NCBI GenBank assembly: GCA_023014365.1
Contig: JAEBUN010000009.1
Coordinates: 62,001-126,000, forward strand
Length of the DNA stretch: 64,000 bases
Reading direction: 5' to 3'
From: Lepiota brunneoincarnata
Lineage: Eukaryota > Basidiomycota > Agaricomycetes > Agaricales > Agaricaceae
Within the stretch, counting starts at the first letter, position 1; each line of letters starts with the position of its first letter. The translations under genes were made by a program, and so were the position numbers. Under the pieces are notes generated by a model. That model did no database searches. It was not told the DNA's origin and worked only from the letters and a program-made list of their open reading frames with translations. Positions 11,661 through 23,465 of the stretch are shown here, one piece after another.

Positions 11661-13267
11661 ATGTCCTGTCCTGCAGACTCGGAGTCGGACGATTCCCAAG
11701 AGTACGCCAGCATACAGCTAGACTACGCTTCGGACATGGACCATTCCCAACAGCATTTGTCTGATTCAGAACCAAGGCAAGGACCAGAACCAGAAATTCG
11801 GAACAAGGACAAAGACTCAGCCGCTAAAGATACGTTTCACGTTCTCGTCACAGGATTTGGCGTAAGTCATACCCAGCGTCCAGTATGTGTGTGCGCATGT
11901 GTGCTTATGGGATTAGCCATACGGCCAATATCCAGTTAACCCCTCCTGGCTGGCAGCGATGCCTCTCCACAATATGGTCCTCCAGACCGATCCAAGCAAC
12001 CACCCTAGGCCACCCCTGGCCGATGATAAACCTCCACCTCCACTCGACGAGAAAATCCTTACCCCTCGCTCCGTTCATATATCTGCTCTAGAGATACCCG
12101 CCACCTACTCAGACATTCTAGATATTGTCCCTGGATTGCATCTCAGGCCCCCCATTTTGCCCGGGAACGTCAAAGAGGATTTCTTGAAGCCGCCAGAAAA
12201 TGGATATGACTTTATGTTTCACATCGGTTTGGCTGGCCGTGGACCCTTGCGTCTCGAACGCGTCGGACACAAGTTGGGGTACAATATGAAAGATGCTGCC
12301 GGACAATATGCTCCCGTTGTTGTACCTCAACCGAAGGATTTTAGCAGAAGGGCCCCCGACGGACAACCCATGGCGATCGCTGAGAAGATGGAGCGCGACC
12401 GTTTGGCGATGACACCTGCCCCTGAGATTCAAAGCAACGCCCCAGGCGACAGCATCACCAAGCCAAATCGTGGGTTTGGCGGAGCCCCCTACGAAAGTTT
12501 CTCAGATGAGCTGAGTACCGATCTGGATGTCACCCGAATCGTGCAGGACTTGAGGCAGGCTGGGGTCGAGGTGGGCCGCTTAGAGAAGCTACCTTATCTA
12601 ATATACTGATCTCGTCCAGGCCCTTCAGACGATTTACTCCTCGATGGATGGTGGACATTTTATAGGGGATTTCTTACACTATTGCTCGCTCGCAGAATCC
12701 AAACGAAGTGCAGGTCCATATGGAGAACGGCGTAATGCGCACGTCCTCTTCTTGCATTGCGCCCCTGTTGGTTTTCCTTTGAGATCTAAGGAGGTCACAG
12801 ATGCCATCAAGCGCATAACTCTTTGGGTTTGCAACGAAATCCAGATTTCAGGCACAGATGACACATCAAACCTTCCTCCAGTCGGCGCGAAAAATAAAAA
12901 AATGCCTATTCGTGCTCACCCTATCCCTCCTGCGCCGATGGCGGTCGATCCGTCAGCGACTATAGAACCTCCCTTGGTAGCCGACCTGCCGCCTGAAGTC
13001 AACTACACGCCCCCAGAACTACGACCCCAAGGCAGTCACTCTCTTTCACCTCCCCCAGTGCAACCACCCCCATCACCCGGCAGCCCACTTTCACCCCCCG
13101 CCCCAGCCGCTCACGCCTCGCCGCCGCCGCCAGTCCAACTTCCACCGGTTCAACCGCCAGTAACTCCCCCACTAGTTTCATTACCAGCAATTACTCCCCC
13201 AGCAACTCCTTCACCGGTTAGTTCAACCAGCGGATCGGAATACCACTCTCCTACTCAAGATACTTGA
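11661..13267 (+). CDS. Pyroglutamyl-peptidase I-like (C15) protein without catalytic Cys
   Basis: Exons 11661-11861, 11917-12570 and 12620-13267. An acidic N-terminal extension of about 57 residues precedes VLVTGFGPYG and NPSW, the start of the C15 fold. The Glu region (FHIGLAGRGPLRLER) and the His region (VLFLHCAPVG) are present. The nucleophile motif, GRYLCDF in human PGPEP1, reads GHFIGDF here. The catalytic Cys is therefore Gly (codon 12665-12667). A nearby Cys (HYCSLAE) is four residues downstream and not in the nucleophile position. Active C15 enzymes remove N-terminal pyroglutamate; this protein is predicted not to. It ends in a Pro/Ser-rich tail of about 120 residues, absent from ordinary C15 enzymes. 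Confidence 0.85.
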
Positions 13268-13663
13268 TTTCATGCCGATCTCTTGTATATTTTACCACCT
13301 AATATTTGGCCCAAATATCATCCCTGCTCGGTTCCCTTCTAAACAATTTCCCTTGATTTGTCTATCATTCTCCAGACGTACGTGTACCATCTTGTCAATC
13401 ATTCCTAAGCCACTGCGCCCGTAATCTGGACGAGAGACAACACTCAGTATGGTGGAATGAGTCAATCTTCTAATCTATCTTATGTTGTGTTTCACGGGCG
13501 CGTGGGCGCTTGGGCTGGGAATCACAAGCCAGACATTAATAATATTGGTATGCCCATAAAGATAGCGATCAATATCGCGTTACCCTCACGGATCGAACAG
13601 CAAGTAAGCCATCTACTGATTGGAAATAAATCCTTCCTACTTCTCACTGAAGACTAAGGCGCG
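13268..13663. other. Intergenic region upstream of APS kinase
   Basis: 396 bp between two genes on the same strand. It holds the 3' end of the C15-like gene and the APS kinase promoter. A small open frame (13457-13657) has no recognisable domain or gene structure and I do not call it. Confidence 0.5.
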
Positions 13664-14470
13664 ATGGCCACCGATATCACGTTCCACCCCGGTAAAAATG
13701 TCTCTCCTGAACTCTGAACGCTCCTAGACGACAACATAGGTTCTGTAACCGCGCAGGAACGTTCACAGCTACTAGGGCAGAAGGGGGTCACAGTATGGTT
13801 AACTGGGCTCAGTGCAAGCGGAAAAGTAAGTGTGATACAGTCTCCCACATCATAAAATGACAGCCATTGCACAAGTCAACAATCGCGTGCGCTTTAGAAC
13901 AACATCTCCTGCATCTAAAAAAGGTCGCTTATCGACTTGATGGTGATAACATTACGATTCGGTCTGAATAAAGACCTCGGGTTCGACGAGAAGTCGAGAA
14001 ATGAAAATATTCGTCGGATAGGAGAGGTACGTCGAAGAACTTGCGCTTGAGCGCGCTCAGTGCGTTGATTCCACAAACAGGTGGCTAAGCTATTGGCGGA
14101 CGCGTGCACGGTTACCATCACAGCTTTTATTTCTCCTTACCGCAGGGACCGCCAGGTTGCTAGGGAACTTCACGAGAAATCCGCTATTCCCTTCATCGAG
14201 GTCTTCGTCGATGCGCCCCTGCCTGTGGTGGAGGAACGGGACCCTAAAGGCCTCTACAAGAAGGCTCGGGCAGGCGAAATCAAGGGTAGGGTCAGGCCAT
14301 CATACTGTCTCTCACTAACCGCTTACTTATACTGCCAAGATTTCACCGGTATTTCGGCCCCTTATGAGGAACCCGAAAATCCTGAAATTCACATCAAGAC
14401 GCACGAATCTTCTGTAGAAAATGCTGTGCATATCATCTTTGAATATCTCCAGGAAAAGCAATACATCTAG
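13664..14470 (+). CDS. MET14: Adenylylsulfate (APS) kinase, with an apparent frameshift
   Basis: Exons: 13664-13691, 13728-13825, 13876-14026, 14081-14285 and 14340-14470. The enzyme phosphorylates adenosine 5'-phosphosulfate to PAPS with ATP, in the cytosol, as part of sulfate assimilation. Visible motifs are the P-loop [11 protein letters not shown] (built across intron 2), [45 protein letters not shown] and the lid region [12 protein letters not shown], followed by [12 protein letters not shown]. Length is normal at about 200 residues. Anomaly: between DGDN and RFGLNKD there is one extra base (around 13953), which shifts the frame to a TAA about 18 bases on. This is either an assembly error or recent inactivation. 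Confidence 0.9.
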
Positions 14471-14529
14471 CTGCACACACTATGTATTTAAATATTGCAG
14501 AACAAGAACCGTTGACGGATCATCGATCA

Positions 14530-17193
14530 TCACTGGGATTGAATCCAAACGGCGCTCACCTCCCGGTGAGCGCTAATATCAAGGTCGTTCTCTGGTCGGC
14601 TTTCAAAGCTTGGACCAGGCTCATGCTCCTCCTCTATCACGCCGTTAAGTGGTTGATCAATAACAGAGCCGAGCCCCCCTTCAACGAGTCCCAACCAACC
14701 AGCCAGTTGTTCGATGGTTTTGATCATTTCGGCTTGAAGCTGCTGACGGTCACCATTCATGAGGGACATATAGTCCAAGGGCGGTGGTATAGGCGGGAGA
14801 GAGAACATGTCAGTGGAACGGGAAGTAGAGAGCGCGGATAGTTTGGGATCGGTTCGATAGTCTATCTTGTTCACCAAGGGTATGGGATAGGGGGACGTAG
14901 AGCGGGAAATGGGGACATCCTCATCTGGCGTTTGGCGCACAACTGATGGCAAACGCCGATAGTCGACGCTTGAAGAAGGGCCCATTGGTGTGTGAGTCCG
15001 AGGTGGGTGAGCGGGAGCTGAAGGTGATGGTGGGAGTAAGTCTGTGAACCCCAGATGATGTTCCGAAGAGAGCGACGGGATCTTTCACAAGTCTCAGTTT
15101 GATTCAATAAGAGATCTGAGGTATTTTCACCTTTAGAACGTCTTTTAAACCCGGGGTTCCCAAGGAACTGTTCAAGGAGCAAGAGGCATCCGAGCCGCTG
15201 CGATCGGGATGGATTCGAACAGACGGTTTAGAAAGAACAGGAGCGGGATCCTCTGCCGAAGTCGATACCTTTGAGTCTGAACGCGTACGTGATGCCTGAA
15301 TGGCAGCTAGCCGAACGCGTACGGGATACAGGTGGTGGTACAAGAGAATGTGATGGAACACATCGAGAGGACAACGTATCAAGTGAATGAGCCGCCTGAT
15401 GGGAAGAGCTGAAGAAGCTATGTTCCACAACACTCGAGTGGACTATCGAGTGTTTCTCATTGTCCTCATTATCAGCATCAGATGGCTTTGAGCTTTCTTT
15501 TGGATGGCTCCTAGGGAATCTGAAAGCGGTTGGGGAAGTAAGATCACGGTCATAGGGTTGATGTTCGGAGGAAAGCTCTGGACTGCTTCCAGGTTCCTGA
15601 CGATAATTCGAAGGGGGTGGCGACGGTGTTGGAAGGTCATCACCTACTATGCTGGATGACGCCGAGGGGCACTTGGCTGGCGGAGGGATAGGGATCTGAA
15701 TATTTTGCGGTGGTGCGTGATCTGTGTCGGAAGCTTGGTCGCGTTGCTGTACCACCACAACATCACCAACTCCAATGGTGTTTAACTTCTTGGGTTGGAT
15801 TGGCGCTGCTCCGGTGGTGTGTGGGGTTGTGGTTGTGCCGCGAGTATGGGCGTCGTTTGAGAAGGGTGGTAGAGTTATGGATGCTTTGATAGCTTTATCA
15901 TTTGGAGGCATTACGGGGGAAGTTGAAGATGGTAGAGGAATTTTGGGGCGATACGATTCAGGCTGAGGTCCGGTATTGTCCTCAAATAGGACACGCAGGG
16001 AGGTAGGCAGAACCGATATTGATGCTGGTGGTCTGATCGTGTGTTGTTCTTGGCGCCAACCTTCGATGGCGCGACTCGGATTGTCTCGTCCATCCTCTGG
16101 GCGCTGACTGAAAGGACGACCACGCAGAGTTTCAAACTCCCAGTTGTTATTGTTAAGTAATGGATCATCTCTGGAATGGGATATGTGAGCTGGTACGACA
16201 CTTCTTCGAGTGTTGATCTCGACTGACCCATCTACTTCCTTTTCCCAATCCAACGGTTCGGCGAGGCTTGCTCTCGGGCCAGCTTGCTTAAGGCGCATTA
16301 TGAGGTCCCTCAGCGTCGCTACGTTGACTTTTGAGACCGACTTGATCCACTTGGTTTTCATAAGCTCGTCGGCAGGTAACCTCTGGTAATGGGGATTAAT
16401 TTGGATGGTAAAGTCAAGTAGGTGTAAAAGTTACCTCTGCCGATAATTCCTTCAGACAATATGTCATAAAATCCCGCATGTCTTTCGAGCCCTCATGTTC
16501 AGAGAGGCGCGGTGGTTTAACCCGGGGGATCAGCTCCATGACCTGAAACCGGTCGAGGTTTGAATGAGGGGGACTTCCCCTGATCATTTCATAGATCATG
16601 ATGCCCAGACTCCAAATGTCAGCCTTGGTATCGTATGCCGCAACACTTTGGACGACCTCGGGCGCCATCCAATATGGGGTCCCAGTCAGGGTATTCCGCT
16701 TGCTTGTTGATGTCGCGAGGAGAGCAGACACGCCGAAGTCGCAGATCATGACTCTTCCAGTGGCAGTGATGAGAATGTTGGCTGCTTTCATATCGCGGTG
16801 AATGACGGGGACCTTATGCAGGTAGCTCAATCCGATCAAAACCTCGCGAATGATGACCGATACATACTTCTCCTCGAGACAACCGTCCTTAGAGGCTTTC
16901 ATGAGAGCATCGACGCTACCGCCCTGAGCAAACTCCATGACAATCCAGACACGGGGACCGTCCATATAGCAGCCGTAGTATTTTGTGATATTGGGGGCGT
17001 CGCGGAGCTGGGTGAGGAGAGCAACCTCGCGTTGTATGTCAGCTACGTCGTCATCCGGGGTGTCAAGGTTGATAATTTTGAGGGCAACGATGTTTCCTGT
17101 TGCAATGTGTCTGCCCTTGTGGACGGATCCATAGCCACCTTTTCCGACTGTCTCGAGTCGTTGGTAGAGCTGGTGGACGGAGGGCTGACTCAT
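14530..17193 (-). CDS. STE20-group (GCK/Sps1-like) Ser/Thr protein kinase
   Basis: Exons: 17193-16435, 16382-15362, 15306-15131 and 15081-14530. The N-terminal kinase domain (about residues 10-265) has all key motifs: glycine loop GKGGYGSV, VALK, HRDMKAANIL, CDFG, a GTPYWMAPEV activation segment typical of the STE20 group, and DIWSLGI. After it come a helical segment (VATLRDLIMRLKQA) and a long, low-complexity Pro/Ser/Thr-rich tail of about 580 residues, ending in a helical stretch near the C-terminus. This layout fits Sps1/Kic1/MST-type germinal-centre kinases, which signal in polarity, septation or stress. The exact subfamily is inferred. The intron at 15307-15361 is supported only by frame continuity. 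It shares a short promoter with eIF2B gamma. Confidence 0.88.
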
Positions 17194-17298
17194 GGAATGG
17201 CTGGCGCAGAGCGGAAGTACAACACTTAGCAACACTTGGGTGTGTGTATAGCCACGTGATAGGATAAGATAAACAGCCCCGATTCACTCACAGATTTT
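17194..17298. promoter_or_regulatory. Bidirectional promoter with CACGTG (kinase / eIF2B gamma)
   Basis: 105 bp separate the two divergent start codons. A CACGTGAT lies at 17253-17260, almost in the middle. With so little space, this element probably serves both genes. Confidence 0.5.
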
Positions 17299-19155
17299 AT
17301 GGATCTCGACACTGTCAAGACGGACCTCCTCGTCTCCCGTGAGTTCCTCGCAGTTGTTCTTGCAGGATTTGGAAACGAGTAAGTCAACTTAATTAACACC
17401 ACACGCCTTTCTCACCCCACCAGACTCGTCCCTCTCACAGGCGACCACGGCGATGAACCATGCCCCAAGGCGCTTCTGCCAGTCGCGAATCGACCGATGA
17501 TAGAATATGTCTTATCCTGGATTGAGCAGTCAGGGATTAAAGGTGATCTGTTCCAACGCCGTTTGGGAACATAACCATAACCAAGCACCTACCCACCCTC
17601 AGATGTACTTCTGATCTGCCCTACCATTCATCGGCCCGCCATATACCACCATATCCACTCCGATCTCTCTTCGTCGAGCCTGAATATCGACTTGCAAACC
17701 TATGACGAGACCGCAGACAGCAGCATTGGAACCTGCGTTTTGTTAAGACATTTTGCTCACCGCATTCCGGAGGACTTTGTTCTCGTCCCTTGTGACTTCA
17801 TTGCTCCCTCATCCCTTCCTCTCAACACCCTGCTCAATCGGTTCCGCGCCGATTGCGGATCGAACGGTTCCATTGCCACAACATGCTGGCATACCACCCA
17901 AAAACACGAAAAGGCTGCATCCCCGGAGGAATGGGGCCCCTCTGCTCCTCCAGCATACGTCATTTGGGACGACAGTTCCGGAACATTGTTACACATCGAT
18001 ACCGCCGATGACCTCGAAAAGAATTCTGAGGAGCTTGAGGTCAGGATTTCACTGTTATCCAGGTATGCCCTCCTTGCGCCAGGTCATTTCAGTTGGTCCC
18101 AAACAATAGCCAGGTACCCGCGGGTTCGGCTTTCGCTGAATCTCCAGGACTCCCATGTCTACATTTGCAGCCATTCATTGCTGGACGTTTTGTTAGAGAA
18201 ACGGCATCATGATTCTTTCCGAGAGGAGTTTCTCCCTTGGCTTTGCAAACTCCAATATCACAAACTTAAAAGAAGGAAATATGCTCACTGTTAGTATTGT
18301 CTTCTTTTGCTGATCGAACGACTTATGGGCGAGCTTCCTTAGTTTTGTGTCCGGAAAATGAAGCGCCATCACCCAAGTCAATCGCGCTACAACATTCTAC
18401 GCTCCTCAAATTTAATCGTGATCAGGGCGATCTCGGGGGAGGTCCTAACCTGTCTTCCTCTACTTCTGCAGACGAAGGTGGTGATGCCTTGGCGGGTTTG
18501 AAAATAGGGTTCGTGCTGTGTCGCTCGGATGCTGGGTTTGCCGTTCGTGTAAACAACCTGGGCTCTTTTGTCGAAGTCAACAGACGAGTAAGAATGGCTT
18601 TATCACTGCAAGAGATCGAAGCTAAACTATTTTAGATGCTCTCTAGTGCAAACTATGTGCTCCCGACCGATCCTAAGAACCGCGCATTAATAGATCACAA
18701 GGCTCAGATATCTAGCGACACCATCATTGGTGGCTCTACCAAAGTATCAGAAAGAACAACAATCAAAGTGTCCGTTATTGGCCGTCACTGTGTTATCGGA
18801 AAGATGGTCAAGATTGTTGGCTGCATATTACTTGATCATTGTATTATTGAGGACGGGTCCGTCTTCTCTACCCCTTTGCTCTTTACTTGGATCTAAATTC
18901 TTGGCTAGAGCAAAGCTTGACGGGTGTGTCCTGGGTAAAAACACGAAAATAGGGGCGAAGGCAGAGCTGTTCCGTTGTGTGACCCAAGGGGGATATGAAG
19001 TCAGTGCTGGAGGTCGGTTTCCGTCGACTATCAAAATCTGCCGTAAACTGACGACTTCTGTAGATATTGTAAAGAATGAAAATCTAGAGGTGACTGATTG
19101 GACTGCTGCTCCTGACGAGATGAGCGAGGGCGATGATGAGAATGGAACAACTTAG
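17299..19155 (+). CDS. GCD1: Translation initiation factor eIF2B subunit gamma
   Basis: Exons: 17299-17378, 17424-17542, 17603-18062, 18114-18289, 18343-18587, 18636-18856, 18909-19012 and 19064-19155. The N-terminal half is a nucleotidyltransferase-like fold: VVLAGFGNELVPLTGDHGDE, CPKALLPVANRPMIEYVLSW and FVLVPCDFI. The C-terminal part is a left-handed beta helix of hexapeptide repeats (VIGRHCVIGKMVKIVGCILL, CIIEDGAKLDGCVLGKNTKI, IGAKAELFRC). It ends with VTDW and an acidic tail. Gamma and epsilon are similar, but no C-terminal W2/HEAT domain is visible, so gamma is preferred. With epsilon it forms the catalytic subcomplex of the eIF2 guanine-nucleotide exchange factor. Three introns have lengths divisible by three and are recognised by splice sites and homology. 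Confidence 0.88.
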
Positions 19156-19246
19156 AGAGTGGTGGGCATAGAATCGACATGTAAATACGTTTGGCTACTG
19201 AATCCAGTGCCTGCTAGACGGAGACTCAGACTTGCAGCACAGCAGG

Positions 19247-22190
19247 TCACCCACTTCTCTGGGAAACTTGCTCAGGCATTTGGTTGCCCAGTCCTTGTGA
19301 GAAACGTGTGCCACGACCGCCTCTTGTACCACCTGTTCTCGCCTTCAGCAAACCTCGGGCAATAATACGTTCTTCGGGGAAATGCGTACGTACCTCTCAT
19401 ACCCCTCGATCGCTCACCCCGCCCACGACGTTCCTGCGGCTGCTCTCCCCGCTTTTCGCCTTTGGCACCATCAGTGCGTTCCAACCAACCACCGCTAGAG
19501 CCAAATTTGCTATCCAACGTTTTCTCGTTCTGGTCCACCATGGCCCCTAGTTTATCAGCAATGACTTGAGCAAGTTGTTGAGGTCGGGAGAGCTCGATGC
19601 GGTGAAATACGACCACCCCGGATGATTGATCCAGCGAGGCGGATAGTTCCTCATTCCAGATCATTTTCGAAACAATGGAAGTCACAGCCCGGACCGGAAG
19701 AGAGAAGGTCCGGGAAAGTAGTGACAAAGACAGTGTGCTGTAATGAGGGGCATAAGTGAAAAGGTAGGTTCGAAGTCCTTGTTCTTGAATGCGCCTAACC
19801 AAACGATCAATGAGGGTAAATATCTGGGGATATGATTATCGACATACTTCGCCAGCATCTCTTTGACGGTGTTTGCCTCTGGCATAAGACTCCAGATTTT
19901 AATGCTCTGGATGAGATCACGGCACTTCTCCCAGTCTCCATCCTGCAATGCCTTACTCGCCTGCATGATGTGATCCCTTGTGCTTTCAGGCGGACCCGTA
20001 AACACCTGTCTATCGGCAAAGTCGAGCAGTCGCCTGAAAGGCTTCGAGATGGTCTTTCGCCTCTGTTCCTCGGAATCAATGCTGGCAAGAAGAGGGATTT
20101 CTACCAACATGCTTGAAACGAGAAAGGCTGCTTCTAGAAGCTCGGTGTTGATATGCATATGGAAGGGCAGCATACGCTGTTTTTCGGCTTTCTCCTGTTC
20201 GGGCGTGAGGACTTGGAAGCGTTGTTGATGGACGCCTTGTGCAAGCAACTCCTTGACCCTCTGGGTAGTGAAAATCTCTTGCAATGTTGCCTGTGCCTCC
20301 TTGATCAAGCCAGACCTGAAAGCGCACAGTCCCAATTGAACGATAGTGCGATTGTACAAAATTTGCGTGGCGACATCGGCGGAATGGATGGATTCTTGCA
20401 GGTGAGACATCAGGAGCATATCGCGGGCGGTGTAGAAGTCGTTGTGGAGGGCGTGGTGGTAGATGTGACTCAGCATAGCTCGGGTACGCAAGAGGCTGTT
20501 ACCAGATTTGTAGAGATAGACACAAAGAGAGTGGACCAGGGCGGCCGATGTTCCAAGGGCCGACAACACGTTCTTAGGTCTAGTCTCGGAAGTGTCAGCC
20601 GCAGATTCAAGGGCATGGACTACGGCGTTTGGCTAACATATTTCAGTTTCAAACAAGCAGAAGTAGAGCCTGACACACTTTCGAATATATATGTTCTAGC
20701 CGTCGCATGATTACTCGTCCCAGAGGTTCGTCTTGGTTTGTTTTCTCATAAAAGGCTTGTGCGCGGCAAATGGTGCAATATAGAACCTTTTCATCCTTGA
20801 GACGCTCGACGTACTCGGTACCGTGGGGATCAATGTGTTGCAAGCTGCGAGTAAATTCATCGTCCAAGCGGTCGATGAAACTAATGATGCTACCTCGAAT
20901 CCGCACAACGCCGCCCTCTGTTTGCGTTGTTCTCTCAATGAGTTCATCATAATCATCAACGATTTCCTGAACGGAATGAGTGGTGTCCGAGGCAACGATG
21001 GAGACCAGTTGGTCGACCTCTCGCTGTGCAGAAAGCCATAGTTCAGCTGGCATATGCGATGAGGCAGAGGAATTGAAGTCAAATCTCGAGGAGATGAGAG
21101 CGAGCAGTACGCGGATACGTTGATAAGTTGTCACGGCCACTTCCAGCAGCTTTTCAAGAATTCTGATTTGTTCAGCTCGGTCAGTATTCTGGAAGTGCTG
21201 GGGGTCAGCGGAATTAAGCCATAACAGCGGAGACGCACTCGCCTTCTTGCCCCTGGCCTCTTGAACTGCCTGAAGAGCTTTCAGCACACCGTCCGCCGTG
21301 AACTGCATGACACGTCCCCCTCTCCCAACTGTAGCAAAATCTTCATTATCTTCTATGCGAGCGGGGGGACGATTTTGAGTGGGAACAGTGGGCTGGGTAG
21401 GAGCACTTAGGGTAACTGCAGCTTGGTAGTCACGCTCGAACGCCTCCGGATCCTGAAGCGAGAATGAAAAGACATCGGTTATTTGACACAAACGAGGAAG
21501 GAAGAAAGGGGATGACCGATTGATATTTTGCAGCCTCGCTCTCATATTCTTTGAGAGCCTTCTTTATTTTTTGTTTCATCGCTGTCAGGGCCTTGGCCTT
21601 GGTTGCGGTTAACTTTTTCTTGGCATCCTTGTCGGCGAGGGCATTTTTTATGGAGACATCGAGACTGAGGAGCGTCTTGATGTAAAATGGCGGGACGGGT
21701 TCGGCGACATTTTGCTGTCGTTGTACCATTCTCGCTAGTTTGTCAAACTCTGGTGACACAGGGATGAGAACGCAAAAACCGGAGGGACAAAGCCACGGAC
21801 CATTAGAAATGGCGACCCAGTCATCGTTTTTAGGCCATTGTCAATGACTTTGCCAGTCGACTCCATTTCAGCCAACCTTCTTTCTTGCGCGCTGAGGATA
21901 CGAGCTGTAGGTCTATCTTCATCGTCGCTCTCTTCTTCGCCCGACTCATCGCGGAGGGGCAAACCCGGCCTTCGTCTCTGGGGAACGTCACTATCACTAT
22001 CCGATTCTTCTTCTGAGGACGATTCGCTCGAAGAGTCTGAATCCGCTGTACGCAAGAAACGAGACATAGCAGGTTTGGCAGTGCTAGTTGATGGTTTAGG
22101 AGGCGCTTCGTCGCCACTGGACATAAGCTCATCCTCGGACTCTTCAGTATCCGAATCGGAATCGCCTGCTTGTCTGAAGAAACGGGACAT
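19247..22190 (-). CDS. NIP1: eIF3 subunit c (NIP1), with an apparent frameshift
   Basis: Exons: 22190-21801, 21749-21517, 21452-21243, 21197-20679, 20632-19848, 19794-19394 and 19332-19247. The acidic Ser-rich N-terminus ([14 protein letters not shown]...) is the eIF3c region that contacts eIF1 and eIF5. Next come [40 protein letters not shown] and the PCI domain ([31 protein letters not shown]). It ends in an RG-rich tail. The protein is an essential scaffold of the 43S initiation complex. Anomalies: an A5 run (plus strand T-run 21827-21831) is one base short, so the frame from DNGLK does not reach DDWVAIS without a shift; and the intron 21198-21242 uses a GC donor. The gene converges on eIF2B gamma with a 91-bp gap. 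Confidence 0.93.
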
Positions 22191-22329
22191 GGTAGAGGAG
22201 GGGGTGCTGATGGTCTGATGCGCAGATTCGGGTGCGATATAACAAATTTAAATTGTCGTTGTTTGCTTTTCGTGTCTTTGTATGCACTACCAAATAACTA
22301 GGATCTAAACTACTTGCGCAGCTAGCCAC

Positions 22330-23260
22330 CTAAGTATTAGCGGAAGTTAATTCATGTTCTGTCAAGGATGTATCGGCAAACAGTGCATACCCTTCCCCAG
22401 AAAATAGAGCTATCAATCCAATGCTAATGCTTGATATTGTCCTTCGATCCCAATGGGGCCGATCCCAGCTGACATACGCCAGCCAGCCCAAAGTTCCAAG
22501 CACAGCGGTGTTAGCTATAAAATAGGCCGAGTCACTCGGGTGGTACCAGGGAGTAAAGCGTGCACCTACCTATTCCGACCAGGCCGCTGAGCATACCTGG
22601 TCTGAGTATGACCTCCCGCACTTTCTGGCAGATGAGTGGTCTTTCGCTTGCCTGGCACTCTGCTTCCTCCTCTTTAGGTATATAGTGGTACCGCTTTGCA
22701 ACGTAAACCTCGGTTGACAACAGTCCTACGGTTGTAACCACTAGCGATGCAATGAAATTCACGTCACGGCGCAAGTTCGGTTTTGTGTAGAGAACTCGAC
22801 CAAGGCCAGCTAATAAACCGATATTCACTGTGTTGGAGATTTATCAGTGGCAGCCGTGTGGTAAATATCCCCCTGACGTTACCTAAACCAAAGCATCCCC
22901 CGGCCATTCCTGGATGGAGGAAAAAGTAATTCGCTGCTTTCCACACGTGCGTCCCTTCGGCTGCTACCTTCCTCCTTCGATGGCGACCGTCATCATCGGG
23001 CTGGGGCATATGACCGTCGTTATCATTTGTAATGATTTCTTGTGGGGTATGTCGGTCTTGCCTAGGGGTTGGTACAACAACTCTGACCTTAGACGTATCG
23101 TCTGTAGCGTTGTCAGCTTGGGGGGGCGTCGTATTCAGCAGCGCGGGATCTGGTTGAGGCTATGGAATAGAGTCAGCAAAATGAGATGGTCACTGCGGGG
23201 AGGGAATACCTGGGAAGAATTCGGAGAAATGTTTGAAGCAGTAACGGATGCGTACGACAT
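22330..23260 (-). CDS. Multi-pass membrane protein, OM14-like
   Basis: Exons: 23260-23210, 23159-22883, 22827-22570 and 22514-22330. The N-terminal about 90 residues are polar and disordered (MSYASVTASN... to DDDGRHRRRK). They are followed by two similar units: WKAANYFFLHPGMAGGCFGL with VNIGLLAGLGRVLY, and later VREVILRPGMLSGLVGIANT with AVLGTLGWLAY. Each carries glycine-rich membrane segments. The repeated HPGMAGG/RPGMLSG signature resembles the family around the yeast mitochondrial outer-membrane protein OM14, found widely in basidiomycetes. Membrane location is strongly suggested by hydrophobicity; mitochondrial outer-membrane location is an inference from family resemblance and not certain. 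No catalytic motif is visible. Confidence 0.65.
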
Positions 23261-23465
23261 GGATGTATAGGTGTGCGATTTGAGGACGATCGCAGGAGGT
23301 TCGGTAACCTATATTACCTTCAAGTCGAATGACGTCACTGGTGAGTAGCGGGTGGAGCGCCATTATGCATGGAGTGTTTTCCGTATCATTACATTGTCTA
23401 CCGTATTTACTATTTGCTTTATGATTGGGGTATAAAGGGTATCACTAAAGAAGTAAAATAGCTCT

